A stretch of 64,000 nucleotides of DNA from Euryhalocaulis caribicus (GCF_000412185.1 NZ_ASJA01000005.1:124001-188000); one strand, 5' to 3'; shown: positions 44,493 through 53,415, numbered from the stretch's first letter. Notes: a model not told the origin generated them from the letters alone. Numbers and translations are program-made.

Positions 44493-45500
44493 ATGGCCGC
44501 CAGAAACCTGTTATACGCCGCGCTGATCGCCGCTGCGCTCGGCGCGGGCGCGCCCGCCCATGAGGCCATGGCGGCTCAGGCCCCGGCGGCGGAGGCGCGG
44601 GACCGGAGCCTGGAGCATCATCTGGCGCGTATCGCCGGGAATCTGGACGGCGTCGTCGGCGTCTCCATCCGCGATCTCTCCAGCGGCGCGGCGTTCGGGC
44701 TGAACGCCGATGAGGCGTTCCCGATGGCCAGCACGTTCAAGATCGCGGTGGCCGGGGCCATTCTGGAGCAGGTGGACTCAGGCGAGCTGACGCTGGAACA
44801 GATGGTCACGGTCGACCCGGACATGCATGTGCCGTCGGAAATCATCGCCGACCGCTTCATCCATCCGGGCGTTTCCCTGTCTGTCGCGAACCTGATGGAG
44901 CTGATGCTGACCCAGAGCGACAATACCGCCACGGATGTTCTGACCGAACTGGCGGGCGGGCCGGCGGCGGTGACCGGCTGGCTGGCGTCCATTGGCGTCG
45001 AAGGCCAGCGCGTGGACCGGGACACCGCCGGCTTGCTGCGCGATTTCTTCCAGTTGCCGGAGGGGCCGCTGGCCCAGACGGCCGCCGCCGCCCTGGCCGA
45101 GGATCCGGGCTTTTTCGATGACGGCCTGACGCCGCGCGAAGCCTTCTATAACGACCCGAAGGACACCTCCACGCCGGACGCGATGGCCGACCTGCTGACC
45201 CGGATCGTGCAGGGCGAGGCGCTGGGCGCGGACAGCACGGAATTTCTTGTCGGGGTGATGGAGCGGTGCCGCACTGGCGAGGGGCGGCTGAAAGGCCTGC
45301 TGCCGGAAGGCGTTACGGTGGCGCACAAGACCGGAACGGTCGGCGGCACGGTGAACGATGTCGGCGTCATGACCCTGCCCGGCGGGCGTCAGGTGGTGAT
45401 CGCGGTCTTCGTCAAGGCCAGCCCGGCCCCGGCGGAAGCGCGGGAGCGGACGATCGCCGAGATCGCCCGCACCGCCTACGACTATTTCCTGTTCAACTAG
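44493..45500 (+). CDS. Class A beta-lactamase-fold serine hydrolase
   Basis: The protein has 335 aa with a signal peptide (about 1-28) and an AGGGGAG ribosome site. STFK (Ser80, Lys83), SDN (142-144) and KTG (279-281) are all present. The omega-loop segment reads DRDTAGLLRDF, where class A beta-lactamases have DRWEPELN, so both deacylating Glu166 and Asn170 appear missing. It is therefore unlikely to be an efficient beta-lactamase and more likely a periplasmic D-peptidase or amidase, or a penicillin-sensitive hydrolase. It follows YkvI by 18 nt and shares its stop (CTAG) with the deacylase gene. Confidence 0.85.
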   Translation: MAARNLLYAALIAAALGAGAPAHEAMAAQAPAAEARDRSLEHHLARIAGNLDGVVGVSIRDLSSGAAFGLNADEAFPMASTFKIAVAGAILEQVDSGELTLEQMVTVDPDMHVPSEIIADRFIHPGVSLSVANLMELMLTQSDNTATDVLTELAGGPAAVTGWLASIGVEGQRVDRDTAGLLRDFFQLPEGPLAQTAAAALAEDPGFFDDGLTPREAFYNDPKDTSTPDAMADLLTRIVQGEALGADSTEFLVGVMERCRTGEGRLKGLLPEGVTVAHKTGTVGGTVNDVGVMTLPGGRQVVIAVFVKASPAPAEARERTIAEIARTAYDYFLFN

Positions 45501-47053
45501 TCCTGACTGGCGACCGTGCCGCGGATTGCGACGCCGGGCAGGACGGCGGTGTTCATTTCGCCGCCATCCACGACCGGCACACCGCCGACCAGCACATAGT
45601 CATAGCCCACAGAGGCCTGCGCCGGCTTGGCGAAGGTCGCCTTGTCGGCCACCGTTTCCGGATCGAAGACCACGATATCGGCGTCCGCGCCCGGCTGAAT
45701 ACGGCCGCGCGTGCGCATTTGCGGGACCGATGTCTCCAGGATTTTCGCCGGATAATAGCTGGTCTTGGCAATGGCTTCCGGCCAGTCGATCACGCCGCGC
45801 TCGCGCACATAGATGCGCAGGAAGCGGCTGAACGTGCCGGCGCTGCGCGGATGCGATTGCGCCTCTTCCGGGATCGGCCACGTCTGGCCCGTAACCATGC
45901 CGTCTTCGGTTTCCCAGTCGCCGCCGTCGGAGGCGATGGCCCCGCCCGGATACAGGATCGAGCGGTCCAGATAGCCCTGATCGGCCTCGTTCTCGTCCGG
46001 ATTCAGGAAATGGACGATGATGCCCGTGCCCGGCGCATTGGCCTGCAGATCATCAAAGCGCGCCTTGTCCAGCGGCTCGCCGTTCACGGTGAAGGCGGAA
46101 TAGTCGATGCCGCCCATGCGGTCCCGCCAGCCTTCGCCGCGGAACATCGCCGCGCCGATGCCGGTCGCGCCCGCGCCATAGGGATAGGCTTCGACCGTAA
46201 TGTTGACGCCATTGTCCTGCGCGCCGGAGATCATGTCGGCGATGGCGTTGATATCGGTCAGGCTGATGGAGTTGAGGTGGCTGATATGCATGTGCGCGCC
46301 GGTCGCGGCGGCCACGGCCACCATTTCCTCATACCCCTCGAAGGAGCTGTCGGGCTCGGTCGTGCTGAGGAAGCGGGCATGGGTCCAGGTGGGGACGCCG
46401 CGCTCGGCGGCCAGTTCGTTGACCGCATAATATTCCTTGCGGCCCGATCCCGGCGCATAGCCAACCAGTATGCCGACGCCCAGACCGCCCTGGTCCAGAC
46501 CCTCGCTCACCCGGCCCAGAATTTCTTCCAGCTCTTCGTCCGTGGCGACATCTTCCTGCCAGTCCGGATCCTTGAAGTGGGAGAAGAACCAGTCGACGTC
46601 GGCGGAAGGTTCGTCCTCCTCGATCGTGGCGATGCGGGCGTGCGCCCAGCTGACGGCGCTGCCATAATTGATTGGCCGGCCTTCGGCGCCCGCGCTGTCA
46701 TAGAAATCATTGATCGGCAGGATGCCGGCTTCCAGCTCCAGCGTCGTGGTCACGCCGTCCAGCGCCTGCATGCGTCCGGCCGGGATGGACTGGCCGTGGC
46801 CGTGTAGGTCGATAAAACCCGGGGCGACAATGCGGCCCGTGGCGTCGATCACCCGTTCGCCGTCCAGCGCGCCTTCGGAAATCTCGGCCACCTTGCCGTC
46901 GCTGATGCCGATGCTGCGAACCCCGTCCGTGCCGCTGGCCGGATCGATCAGGCGGCCATTCTCGATCACCAGATCGTATGACGCGTCCTGCGCCATGGCG
47001 GCGCCGCCCAGAAGGGCGCTGGCCGCCGCGGCCAGAGCGAATGTTCGTTTCAT
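45497..47053 (-). CDS. N-acyl-D-amino-acid deacylase (D-aminoacylase), exported
   Basis: The protein has 518 aa from the ATG at 47053, giving a signal peptide ending in AMAQ; a longer frame from 47119 lacks support. The amidohydrolase fold shows YDLVIENGRLIDPASG, the metal motif APGFIDLHGHGQ (His-x-His), HISHLNS, YPYGAGATG and a C-terminal RGRIQPGADADIVVFDPETV. These features match the D-aminoacylase group that hydrolyses N-acyl-D-amino acids such as N-acetyl-D-Glu. It lies next to DgcN/DgcA and can act on the same chemical class, though in the periplasm. An 18-bp palindrome lies 25 bp upstream. Confidence 0.87.
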   Translation of the reverse strand: MKRTFALAAAASALLGGAAMAQDASYDLVIENGRLIDPASGTDGVRSIGISDGKVAEISEGALDGERVIDATGRIVAPGFIDLHGHGQSIPAGRMQALDGVTTTLELEAGILPINDFYDSAGAEGRPINYGSAVSWAHARIATIEEDEPSADVDWFFSHFKDPDWQEDVATDEELEEILGRVSEGLDQGGLGVGILVGYAPGSGRKEYYAVNELAAERGVPTWTHARFLSTTEPDSSFEGYEEMVAVAAATGAHMHISHLNSISLTDINAIADMISGAQDNGVNITVEAYPYGAGATGIGAAMFRGEGWRDRMGGIDYSAFTVNGEPLDKARFDDLQANAPGTGIIVHFLNPDENEADQGYLDRSILYPGGAIASDGGDWETEDGMVTGQTWPIPEEAQSHPRSAGTFSRFLRIYVRERGVIDWPEAIAKTSYYPAKILETSVPQMRTRGRIQPGADADIVVFDPETVADKATFAKPAQASVGYDYVLVGGVPVVDGGEMNTAVLPGVAIRGTVASQD

Positions 47054-47077
47054 GATAAATTCTCCCCGAGTAGAATA

Positions 47078-47095
47078 ATTTTCTAAAAAGAAAAT
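47078..47095. promoter_or_regulatory. 18-bp palindrome upstream of the deacylase
   Basis: ATTTTCT-AAAA-AGAAAAT has perfect 7-bp arms, in an AT-rich patch between the deacylase (minus) and the dioxygenase (plus). Candidate operator; the half-site AGAAA also occurs near the promoter of the M19-like gene (33609-33632). Confidence 0.45.
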
Positions 47096-47244
47096 ATCGT
47101 GCCTGAAGGGTCGCGGCAATGTCGGGGCTTGCGATTTTTTGCGCTGGCGAGAACATGGGCGTTCGCGTTTCCATGCTTGAATCCGCCGCTCACAAAAGTA
47201 TGGTTATGCAAGTAAAGTTTCGCGCCCGGCGCAAGGATCCTCCT

Positions 47245-48705
47245 ATGACCAACATACTCAGCCAGACCGACATCAATATCGATTCCGAAGGCAATCCGTT
47301 GCTGGAGGGCGGCTACGCGCCGGTCGAACGGGAAATCGAGGCGGGCGACCTGAAGACCACGGGCGACATGCCGGCGGACATTGCCGGGACCTATGTGCGC
47401 AACGGGCCGAACCCGCGCTTCCAGCCGCGCGGCCGCTATCACCTGTTCGACGGCGACGGCATGCTGCACAGCGCCACGCTGGCCGATGGCAAGGTGACCT
47501 ACCGCAATCGCTGGATCCGCACCGAAGGGTTTGAGGCGGAGCGCCGCGAGGGCAAGTCGATCTGGCCGGGCCTGATGGAAATGCCGGACCGCGATTTGCC
47601 AAGGGGCTGGGGTTCGCACCACTGGCTGAAGGATGCGGCCAATACCGACATCGTCCCGCATAACGGCCGCCTGCTGACCACCTATTACCAGTGCGGCGTG
47701 CCCTACATCATCGACGCCGCCACGCTGGAAACCGAAGGCCCGATGGACGTGGAGGGTCTGAAAATCCGCCAGGTCTCGGCGCATTCGCGCACCGATCTTT
47801 CGACCGGCGAATTCATGTTCTTCGATTACAATGTCACCGCGCCCTACATGACCTATGGCGTGCTGGACGCGGACGGGAAGCTGGCGCATTTCACCGATAT
47901 CGAATTGCCCGGGCCGCGCCTGCCGCACGACATGGCGATCACGCCGACATATTCGGTGCTGATGGATCTGCCGCTGTTCTGGAACGAGAGCCTGCTGGAG
48001 CGCGACATCCACAAGGTCGAGTTCCACGAGGACATGCCGTCCCGCTTCGCCATCCTGCCGCGCCATGGCGGGAATGCCGACATCAAATGGTTCGAGGCGG
48101 ACCCGGCCTATATCTATCACGTCATCAATTGCTGGGAGGAGGGCGACGAGGTGGTCCTCGACGTCTGCCGCATGCGCACCCCGGCGCCGGACGAAAGCAA
48201 GATCCGCGGCGGGCCTTACGCCGCGCTGGTCGCCTGGGCGAACATGGACGCCCAGCATTACCGCTATCGCTTCAACATGAAGACGGGCGAGACGCGCGAG
48301 CACGCGGTGGACGACCAGTTCATCGAGTTCCCGACGATCAACCAGACGTATCAGGGCCAAAAGACGCGCCATTCCTGGCACGGCTATATCCCGCAGGGCG
48401 AAACGCTGCGCCTTGGCGGCCTGGTGCATTTCGACGCCGAGACCAACAAGCGCGACGGATATCACTATGGCGCGGGCGTCTATGGCTCGGAGCCGGTGTT
48501 CGCGCCGCGCATCGGCGCGAAGCACGAAACGGACGGCTATGTGATGAATTTCGTCTCCGACCATAATGAGGGCGGCAGGACGGAGCTTCACATCTTCGAT
48601 CCCGAGAATGTTTCGGACGGCCCGATCGCCCGCGCGGAAATCCCGCAACGAATCCCGGTCGGCTTCCATGCCTGCTGGATGGACGCCAGCGGGGCGGCGG
48701 CATGA
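47245..48705 (+). CDS. Carotenoid-oxygenase-family dioxygenase 1
   Basis: The protein has 486 aa from the ATG at 47245 (AAGGA upstream); longer frames add unrelated residues. The seven-bladed propeller family is identified by YVRNGPNPRF, FDGDGMLHS and the four iron histidines: His180 (VSAH), His228 (LPHDM), His292 (YHVINCWEEGDE) and His475 (VGFHACW). Enzymes of this family cleave alkene double bonds of carotenoids or stilbenes with O2. At the segment that in lignostilbene enzymes carries the substrate-binding Lys, this protein has TTYYQCG (145-151). It overlaps the SDR gene by ATGA. Related to the protein at 56357-57862. Confidence 0.9.
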   Translation: MTNILSQTDINIDSEGNPLLEGGYAPVEREIEAGDLKTTGDMPADIAGTYVRNGPNPRFQPRGRYHLFDGDGMLHSATLADGKVTYRNRWIRTEGFEAERREGKSIWPGLMEMPDRDLPRGWGSHHWLKDAANTDIVPHNGRLLTTYYQCGVPYIIDAATLETEGPMDVEGLKIRQVSAHSRTDLSTGEFMFFDYNVTAPYMTYGVLDADGKLAHFTDIELPGPRLPHDMAITPTYSVLMDLPLFWNESLLERDIHKVEFHEDMPSRFAILPRHGGNADIKWFEADPAYIYHVINCWEEGDEVVLDVCRMRTPAPDESKIRGGPYAALVAWANMDAQHYRYRFNMKTGETREHAVDDQFIEFPTINQTYQGQKTRHSWHGYIPQGETLRLGGLVHFDAETNKRDGYHYGAGVYGSEPVFAPRIGAKHETDGYVMNFVSDHNEGGRTELHIFDPENVSDGPIARAEIPQRIPVGFHACWMDASGAAA

Positions 48706-49679
48706 GCGGGCTCACCGGGTTCGCCAAGCTGGTCAATTTCTATGGCCGTTTCCTGCCCACCTTCTCGCGCACCGGCTTCTGGCTGCGCGGGCTGGCCTTC
48801 CAGCCGGTCAAGGCGGACTTCTCCGGCCAGACCTGGGTGGTTACCGGCGCCAGCGGGGGCATCGGGCGCGCCGCGACGCTGGGCGCGGCGGAGCGGGGCG
48901 CGCATGTGATCGCCGTGGCGCGGAGCGAGGAAAAGCTCGCCGCGCTGAAGGCCGAACTGCCTGCCGATGCGAAGGGGGCTATCGAGACCGTCCGCTGCGA
49001 CCTGTCCGTAATGGGCGAGGTCGGGCCGATGGCCGACGCCCTGGCGCGGGACGGGCGGAAAATCGACGTTCTGGTCAATAATGTCGGCATACTGGCGCGC
49101 CAGTATGCGAAGACGCCGGAAGGATTCGAGACGTCCTACGCAACCAATGTTCTGGGCCATTTCCTGCTGACCGAGAAACTGCTGGCGGGCCGCGCCCTGA
49201 CAGAGAAAGCGGCGATCATCAATGTCACCTCCGGCGGCCTCTATAACGCGCCGCTGAACGAGGCGATGCTCGACCGCCCGGAGGAGAAATTCTCCGGCGT
49301 TTTCGCGTACGCCACGCACAAGCGCGCCCAGCTGACCCTGACCGATCACTGGGATGACGATCCGACGGAGGGCGGCGTTTCTTCCTACGCCATGCATCCG
49401 GGCTGGGCCGATACGGGCGGGGTCAAAGGCTCCATGCCGAAATTCCGCAAGAATCTGCAACTGGTCCTTCGCAACGAGGCGGAAGGCGCGGACACCATTA
49501 TCTGGCTGGCCGCCAACCGCCCGCCGACCGAACCGGACACGGTCTGGTTCGACCGCAAGATGCGCGGTGCGCATGTTTATGACCGCACGCGCACCCCGGC
49601 GATCACGCCGGAGCGGCTGCTGGAGCGTCTGGACGAGGATCTGGCCAAGGCCGGCGCCAGCCGCGCGGCGGCTTCGTGA
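48702..49679 (+). CDS. Short-chain dehydrogenase, DHRS12-like
   Basis: The protein has 325 aa. An N-terminal extension of about 45 residues (NFYGRFLPTFSRTGFWLRGLAF) precedes the Rossmann motif VVTGASGGIGRAA, as in DHRS12-type SDRs. NNVGIL and the catalytic YATHK follow, and AMHPGWADTGGVKGSMP is a further conserved stretch. It oxidises or reduces an alcohol/aldehyde pair with NAD(P). Located between a dioxygenase and a transporter with 4-nt overlaps, it likely handles the aldehyde products of alkene cleavage. Confidence 0.88.
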   Translation: MSGLTGFAKLVNFYGRFLPTFSRTGFWLRGLAFQPVKADFSGQTWVVTGASGGIGRAATLGAAERGAHVIAVARSEEKLAALKAELPADAKGAIETVRCDLSVMGEVGPMADALARDGRKIDVLVNNVGILARQYAKTPEGFETSYATNVLGHFLLTEKLLAGRALTEKAAIINVTSGGLYNAPLNEAMLDRPEEKFSGVFAYATHKRAQLTLTDHWDDDPTEGGVSSYAMHPGWADTGGVKGSMPKFRKNLQLVLRNEAEGADTIIWLAANRPPTEPDTVWFDRKMRGAHVYDRTRTPAITPERLLERLDEDLAKAGASRAAAS

Positions 49680-50989
49680 GCGCGGACACTCCGCAGGAAG
49701 CGGCGGAAACCCATCCCGGCGCGGGCTTCAAGCCCTGGTACCGGAACTATGTCCTGCTGCTTTTGCTGCTGGTCTATATTTTCAATTTCATCGACCGGCA
49801 GGTCATCGCCATCCTGTCGCCGGCCATCAAGGCCGATCTGGGCGTTTCCGACACCCAGCTCGGGCTTCTCAAGGGGCTGGCCTTCGCGCTGCTCTACTCG
49901 ATTCTGGGCCTGCCCATTGCGCGTCTGGCGGACCGCCGCAACCGGGTGAATATCGTCACCATATCCCTGACTTTGTGGAGCGTTTTCACCGCGATGTCCG
50001 GCCTGGCCGCGAACTTCATACAGCTGGCCGCCGCGCGCTTTGCCGTGGGCATCGGGGAGGCGGGCTGCGCGCCGCCATCGCACTCGCTGATCTCCGATTA
50101 TTTCTCGCGCAAGCGCCGCTCTACGGCGCTGGCCGTGTTTTCCATGGGCATACCGCTGGGCGTCATGTTCGCCTTCCTCGCCGGCGGGGTGCTGGCCAAT
50201 GCCCTGGGCTGGCGCTGGACATTCGTGGCGGTGGGCCTGCCGGGCCTGCTGCTGGCCGTTATTCTGAAACTGACGGTAAAGGAGCCGCCGCGCGGCGCCT
50301 CGGCCAGCGGGCTGGAGGCCGCGCCGCCCTTCATGGAAAGCATCAAGCTGCTGCTTTCCCTGAAATCCTACGTGCTGCTGTCTGTCGCCTCGGCCATCGC
50401 CTCCATGTCGGCCTTCGCGCTGGCGACATGGGTAGTGGATTTCTATGTCCGCGTGCACGAAATCGGCTTCCTGCAGATCACCACGCCGCTGGGCTTCATC
50501 ATCGGCGGCGGCATGGCGGCGGGCATCTTCATCGGCGGACAGCTGGGCGACCGGTTCGGGCCGAAGGATTCGCGTTACTATATGTGGATACCGGCGGCCG
50601 GATTCCTTCTGGCCTTCCCGCTGATCATGCTGGCGATTTATGCGGAGACCAGCCTGGCCTCGTTCCTGTGGCTGGCCGCGGGCTATATTCTCGCCGGGCT
50701 ATATGCCGGCCCGGTTTTCGCCTCCATCCAGAATCTGGCGCCGGTGCGCCTGCGGGCCTTCGCCGTGGCGCTGTTCCTGCTGATCGTCAATATCGGCGGG
50801 GCGGGCATGGGGCCGCTGGTGGCGGGCATCCTCAGCGATCTGATGCTGGCCGCCCACGGCCCGGCGGAAGGGCTGCGCCTGTCGCTGGCCCTGACGACGC
50901 TGGGCTTTGTCGTGGCGGCGTTTATCTACTGGATGGCGTCGCGCACGATCACTGAGGAACTGGCCGCCGCGCCCGATCAGGATCTCTAG
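49676..50989 (+). CDS. MFS transporter, Spinster-like
   Basis: The protein has 437 aa and twelve spans. VYIFNFIDRQVIAILSPAIKADLGVSD and FAVGIGEAGCAPPSHSLISDYFSRKRRS match the Spinster-like group and the protein at 11345-12709. The start codon overlaps the SDR stop (a GTG or the ATGA-type junction; GTGAGC is read at 49676). It probably imports the substrate of the dioxygenase pathway. Its stop is shared with the thiolase gene through CTAG at 50986-50989. Confidence 0.85.
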   Translation: MSADTPQEAAETHPGAGFKPWYRNYVLLLLLLVYIFNFIDRQVIAILSPAIKADLGVSDTQLGLLKGLAFALLYSILGLPIARLADRRNRVNIVTISLTLWSVFTAMSGLAANFIQLAAARFAVGIGEAGCAPPSHSLISDYFSRKRRSTALAVFSMGIPLGVMFAFLAGGVLANALGWRWTFVAVGLPGLLLAVILKLTVKEPPRGASASGLEAAPPFMESIKLLLSLKSYVLLSVASAIASMSAFALATWVVDFYVRVHEIGFLQITTPLGFIIGGGMAAGIFIGGQLGDRFGPKDSRYYMWIPAAGFLLAFPLIMLAIYAETSLASFLWLAAGYILAGLYAGPVFASIQNLAPVRLRAFAVALFLLIVNIGGAGMGPLVAGILSDLMLAAHGPAEGLRLSLALTTLGFVVAAFIYWMASRTITEELAAAPDQDL

Positions 50990-52182
50990 ACGCGTTCGAT
51001 TACCATGGCGGTGCCAACGCCGGCGGCGCCGGATATGGCGACCAGGCCGCGCTTGAGATTCTGACGCTCCAGCTCGTCTATCAGCATGCCGATCAGCATG
51101 CCGCCCGTGGCGCCCATCGGGTGGCCCAGCGCAATGGCGCCGCCATTGACGTTCACCTGTTCGGGCGAAGCGCCGATATCGCGGATGAAGCACAGGGTTG
51201 GCGCAGCGAACGCCTCGTTCACCTCGACCAGATCGATATCGTCCATGGTCAGCCCGGCCCGTTCCATGACCTTTCGGGCCGCGTGCGTTCCGCCGGTCAG
51301 AGCGGTCAGGGAGTCGGCGGCGGCCGAGGCGCTGGCCACGATCCGCGCCCGCGGCGTCAAGCCGCCGGCTTTCCCCGCCGCTTCGGATCCGATCAGCACA
51401 AGCGAAGCGCCGTCCACCATGCCCGGGGAATTGCCGACGTGATGGATGTGGTTTACGGCGTCGAATTGCGGATAGGCTTCAAGGAAATAGGCATCGGCCC
51501 ATTTCTCGCCCAGCTCCTGAAAGATCGGCGGCAGCGTCCCCAGTTTCTCCACCGTCAGGCTGCCCCGGATCGCCTGATCGTGTTCGACCGTTTTCCCCTC
51601 GGGCGTCTGGACGGGGATAATGCTCCTGAAGCGGCCGTCATCGCGGGCCCGCGCGGCGCGCTGCTGCGACTGGATGGCGTAGGCGTCCGCCTCTTCACGG
51701 CTGACGCCTTCCAGCGTGGCGATGTAATCTGCCGCTTCGCCCATCGGCACGAATTTGGTCTGGACCGCGATTTCGCGATCCGCGTAATACGGCCCCTGAT
51801 CGGACAGGATGGCGACACGGGACATGCTCTCCACGCCTCCGCCCAGCGCCAGCGCCGCCTGGCCCGCTTCCACGGCGTTGGCCGCCGTCACGCACGCATC
51901 CAGCGCGGAGGCGCAATAACGATTGACCGCCATGGCCGGAATGGCTTCGGGCCAGCCCGCGCGCAGCAGCGCCGTCTTGGCGATATTGCCGCCCTGTTCG
52001 CCGGTCTGGGTGACACAGCCCAGGAAAACTTCCTCGATGGTTTCGGGGTTCGCCCCGGCGCGTTCGGGAAGCGCCTTCAGCAAACCGCCGACAAGGTCGA
52101 CCGGCTTCACCGAATTCAGCGCGCCGCCCTCCTTGGCCTGGCCCCGCGGCGTCCGTATGGCGTCGAAAATAAAGGCTGACAT
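50986..52182 (-). CDS. Thiolase-family protein, second catalytic Cys replaced by Ser
   Basis: The protein has 398 aa. The thiolase fold has the acyl-accepting Cys90 in VNRYCASALDA and His354 in GGAIALGHPMGATGG. In biosynthetic and degradative thiolases the C-terminal segment reads RGLATLCIGGG; here it is RGLVAISGAAG, so the proton-transfer Cys aligns with Ser384. Activity in C-C bond cleavage or formation may be changed or lost. It probably takes part in CoA-dependent breakdown of the pathway product. Divergent from the HxlR-type gene. Confidence 0.88.
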   Translation of the reverse strand: MSAFIFDAIRTPRGQAKEGGALNSVKPVDLVGGLLKALPERAGANPETIEEVFLGCVTQTGEQGGNIAKTALLRAGWPEAIPAMAVNRYCASALDACVTAANAVEAGQAALALGGGVESMSRVAILSDQGPYYADREIAVQTKFVPMGEAADYIATLEGVSREEADAYAIQSQQRAARARDDGRFRSIIPVQTPEGKTVEHDQAIRGSLTVEKLGTLPPIFQELGEKWADAYFLEAYPQFDAVNHIHHVGNSPGMVDGASLVLIGSEAAGKAGGLTPRARIVASASAAADSLTALTGGTHAARKVMERAGLTMDDIDLVEVNEAFAAPTLCFIRDIGASPEQVNVNGGAIALGHPMGATGGMLIGMLIDELERQNLKRGLVAISGAAGVGTAMVIERV

Positions 52183-52333
52183 AGGCCGCGCTCCCCCAAG
52201 CCTGTTTCATCACTTGCAATACCATACCGTTTGCGCCGGGCGAGGCTTTGTCAATCTTTCTATCTCCGTAAAAACGGGGTTTGCGGGGATATTTTCCCCT
52301 CACAGACGATGCGGGCTTTTGAATTTTCGCTTT

Positions 52334-52370
52334 AGCGGGTTTAATAAACGAAGCGGGTTTGAGTCCCGCT
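52334..52370. promoter_or_regulatory. Direct and inverted repeats between thiolase and double-HxlR gene
   Basis: AGCGGGTTTAA (52334-52344) and AGCGGGTTTGA (52352-52362) form a direct repeat. AGCGGG-TTTGAGT-CCCGCT (52352-52370) is an inverted repeat ending 29 bp before the HxlR-type start. A possible autoregulatory operator. A second small hairpin, GGGGA-TATTT-TCCCC, is at 52285-52299. Confidence 0.4.
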
Positions 52371-52398
52371 GGCCCTCAAGCGATTCGAAAGGCTTTAC

Positions 52399-53373
52399 GT
52401 GGCCGAAAAGAAATTCATCCGTACCTGTTCCATCTGGCGCGCGCTGGAGACGGTGGGCGATACGCCGACGCTGCTGATTATCGAATCAAGCTGGCTGGGC
52501 GCGCGGCGCTTCGACGATTTCCGCCGCCGGACAGGCTTGCTGAAGGCGCTGCTTTCCAGCCGCCTGAAACAACTGGTCGCGGCCAAGGTCTTCAAGAAGG
52601 TTCCGTATTCGGACTCGCCCAAGCGCTACGAATACCGGGTGACCCAGAAGGGCCGGGCGCTCTACTGGACCTCGCTGATGATGCTGCGGTGGGAGCGCCG
52701 CTGGGGCAATCGCGACGGCAAGATCAATATCGTGCTGCGCCACAAGACCTGCGGAAACCTGTTCGACCCGACGCCCAGCTGCAAATCCTGCCACGGCGAA
52801 GTCGTGGCCCGCGACGTGGACTGGGAAGAAGGTCCGGGCGTGGGCTGGATGGCGGCCACCTATAGCCGCCGCCGCCGGCAGCGTGATCTGGGCGGATCGG
52901 AAGCGCGCACGACGCTGATGGATGAAGTGGCGCAGCTTACGGGCGATCGCTGGTCCAGCCTGATCCTGCGCTCGGTCTTCACCGGTCTGCGCAAGTTCGA
53001 CGAGATCCGCAAGGATACGGCCATCGCGACCAATATCCTGTCCGAGCGCCTGTCCTGGCTGGTCAATATGGACGTGCTGGAGCCGCATGCCTATTCCACC
53101 TCGCCGCAGCGTTTCGAGTACCGGCTGACCGAGAAGGGCATCGATTATTATCCGGTCCTGCTCATGCTGATGCAGTGGGGCGATTCCTGGTACGCCGCGC
53201 CGGAAGGCCCGCCGCTGATCCTTCAGCATCGTCCGTGCGGCAACGAACTTCAGACCGAAGTGACATGCTCGGCCTGTGGCGAGCCGATCGATCCGAAGGA
53301 TGTCGAGTTCACGGTCGAGGAAGCCGCCGGGGCCAGCGACGACGCAGATGAGTCGATCCGCGAGGCGTCCTGA
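52399..53373 (+). CDS. Duplicated HxlR-type regulator with two zinc-ribbon segments
   Basis: The protein has 324 aa and a GTG start at 52399. Unit 1 (about 8-120): IWRALETVGDTPTLLIIESSW, RFDDFRRRTGLLKALLSSRLKQL, YEYRVTQKGRALY, then HKTCGN...CKSCHGEV. Unit 2 (about 175-300): LTGDRWSSLILRSVFTGLRKFDEIRKDTAIATNILSERLSWL, FEYRLTEKGIDYY, then HRPCGN...CSACGEPI. Each unit is an HxlR winged helix followed by a Cys-x2-Cys pair. Normal HxlR proteins are about 100-150 aa and dimerise, so this chain looks like a covalent dimer. Likely local regulator of the thiolase and the operon at 53522. Confidence 0.88.
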   Translation: MAEKKFIRTCSIWRALETVGDTPTLLIIESSWLGARRFDDFRRRTGLLKALLSSRLKQLVAAKVFKKVPYSDSPKRYEYRVTQKGRALYWTSLMMLRWERRWGNRDGKINIVLRHKTCGNLFDPTPSCKSCHGEVVARDVDWEEGPGVGWMAATYSRRRRQRDLGGSEARTTLMDEVAQLTGDRWSSLILRSVFTGLRKFDEIRKDTAIATNILSERLSWLVNMDVLEPHAYSTSPQRFEYRLTEKGIDYYPVLLMLMQWGDSWYAAPEGPPLILQHRPCGNELQTEVTCSACGEPIDPKDVEFTVEEAAGASDDADESIREAS

Positions 53374-53415
53374 AGCCGGGGCGCATCGGCACGCGTCAGA
53401 AAAGTCACTTTCATT

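Noticed and set aside
44493-45500. Antibiotic-resistance beta-lactamase
   Set aside because: The three core motifs fit, but the omega-loop Glu and Asn are missing and the gene sits among D-amino-acid genes, so a resistance role is not supported.
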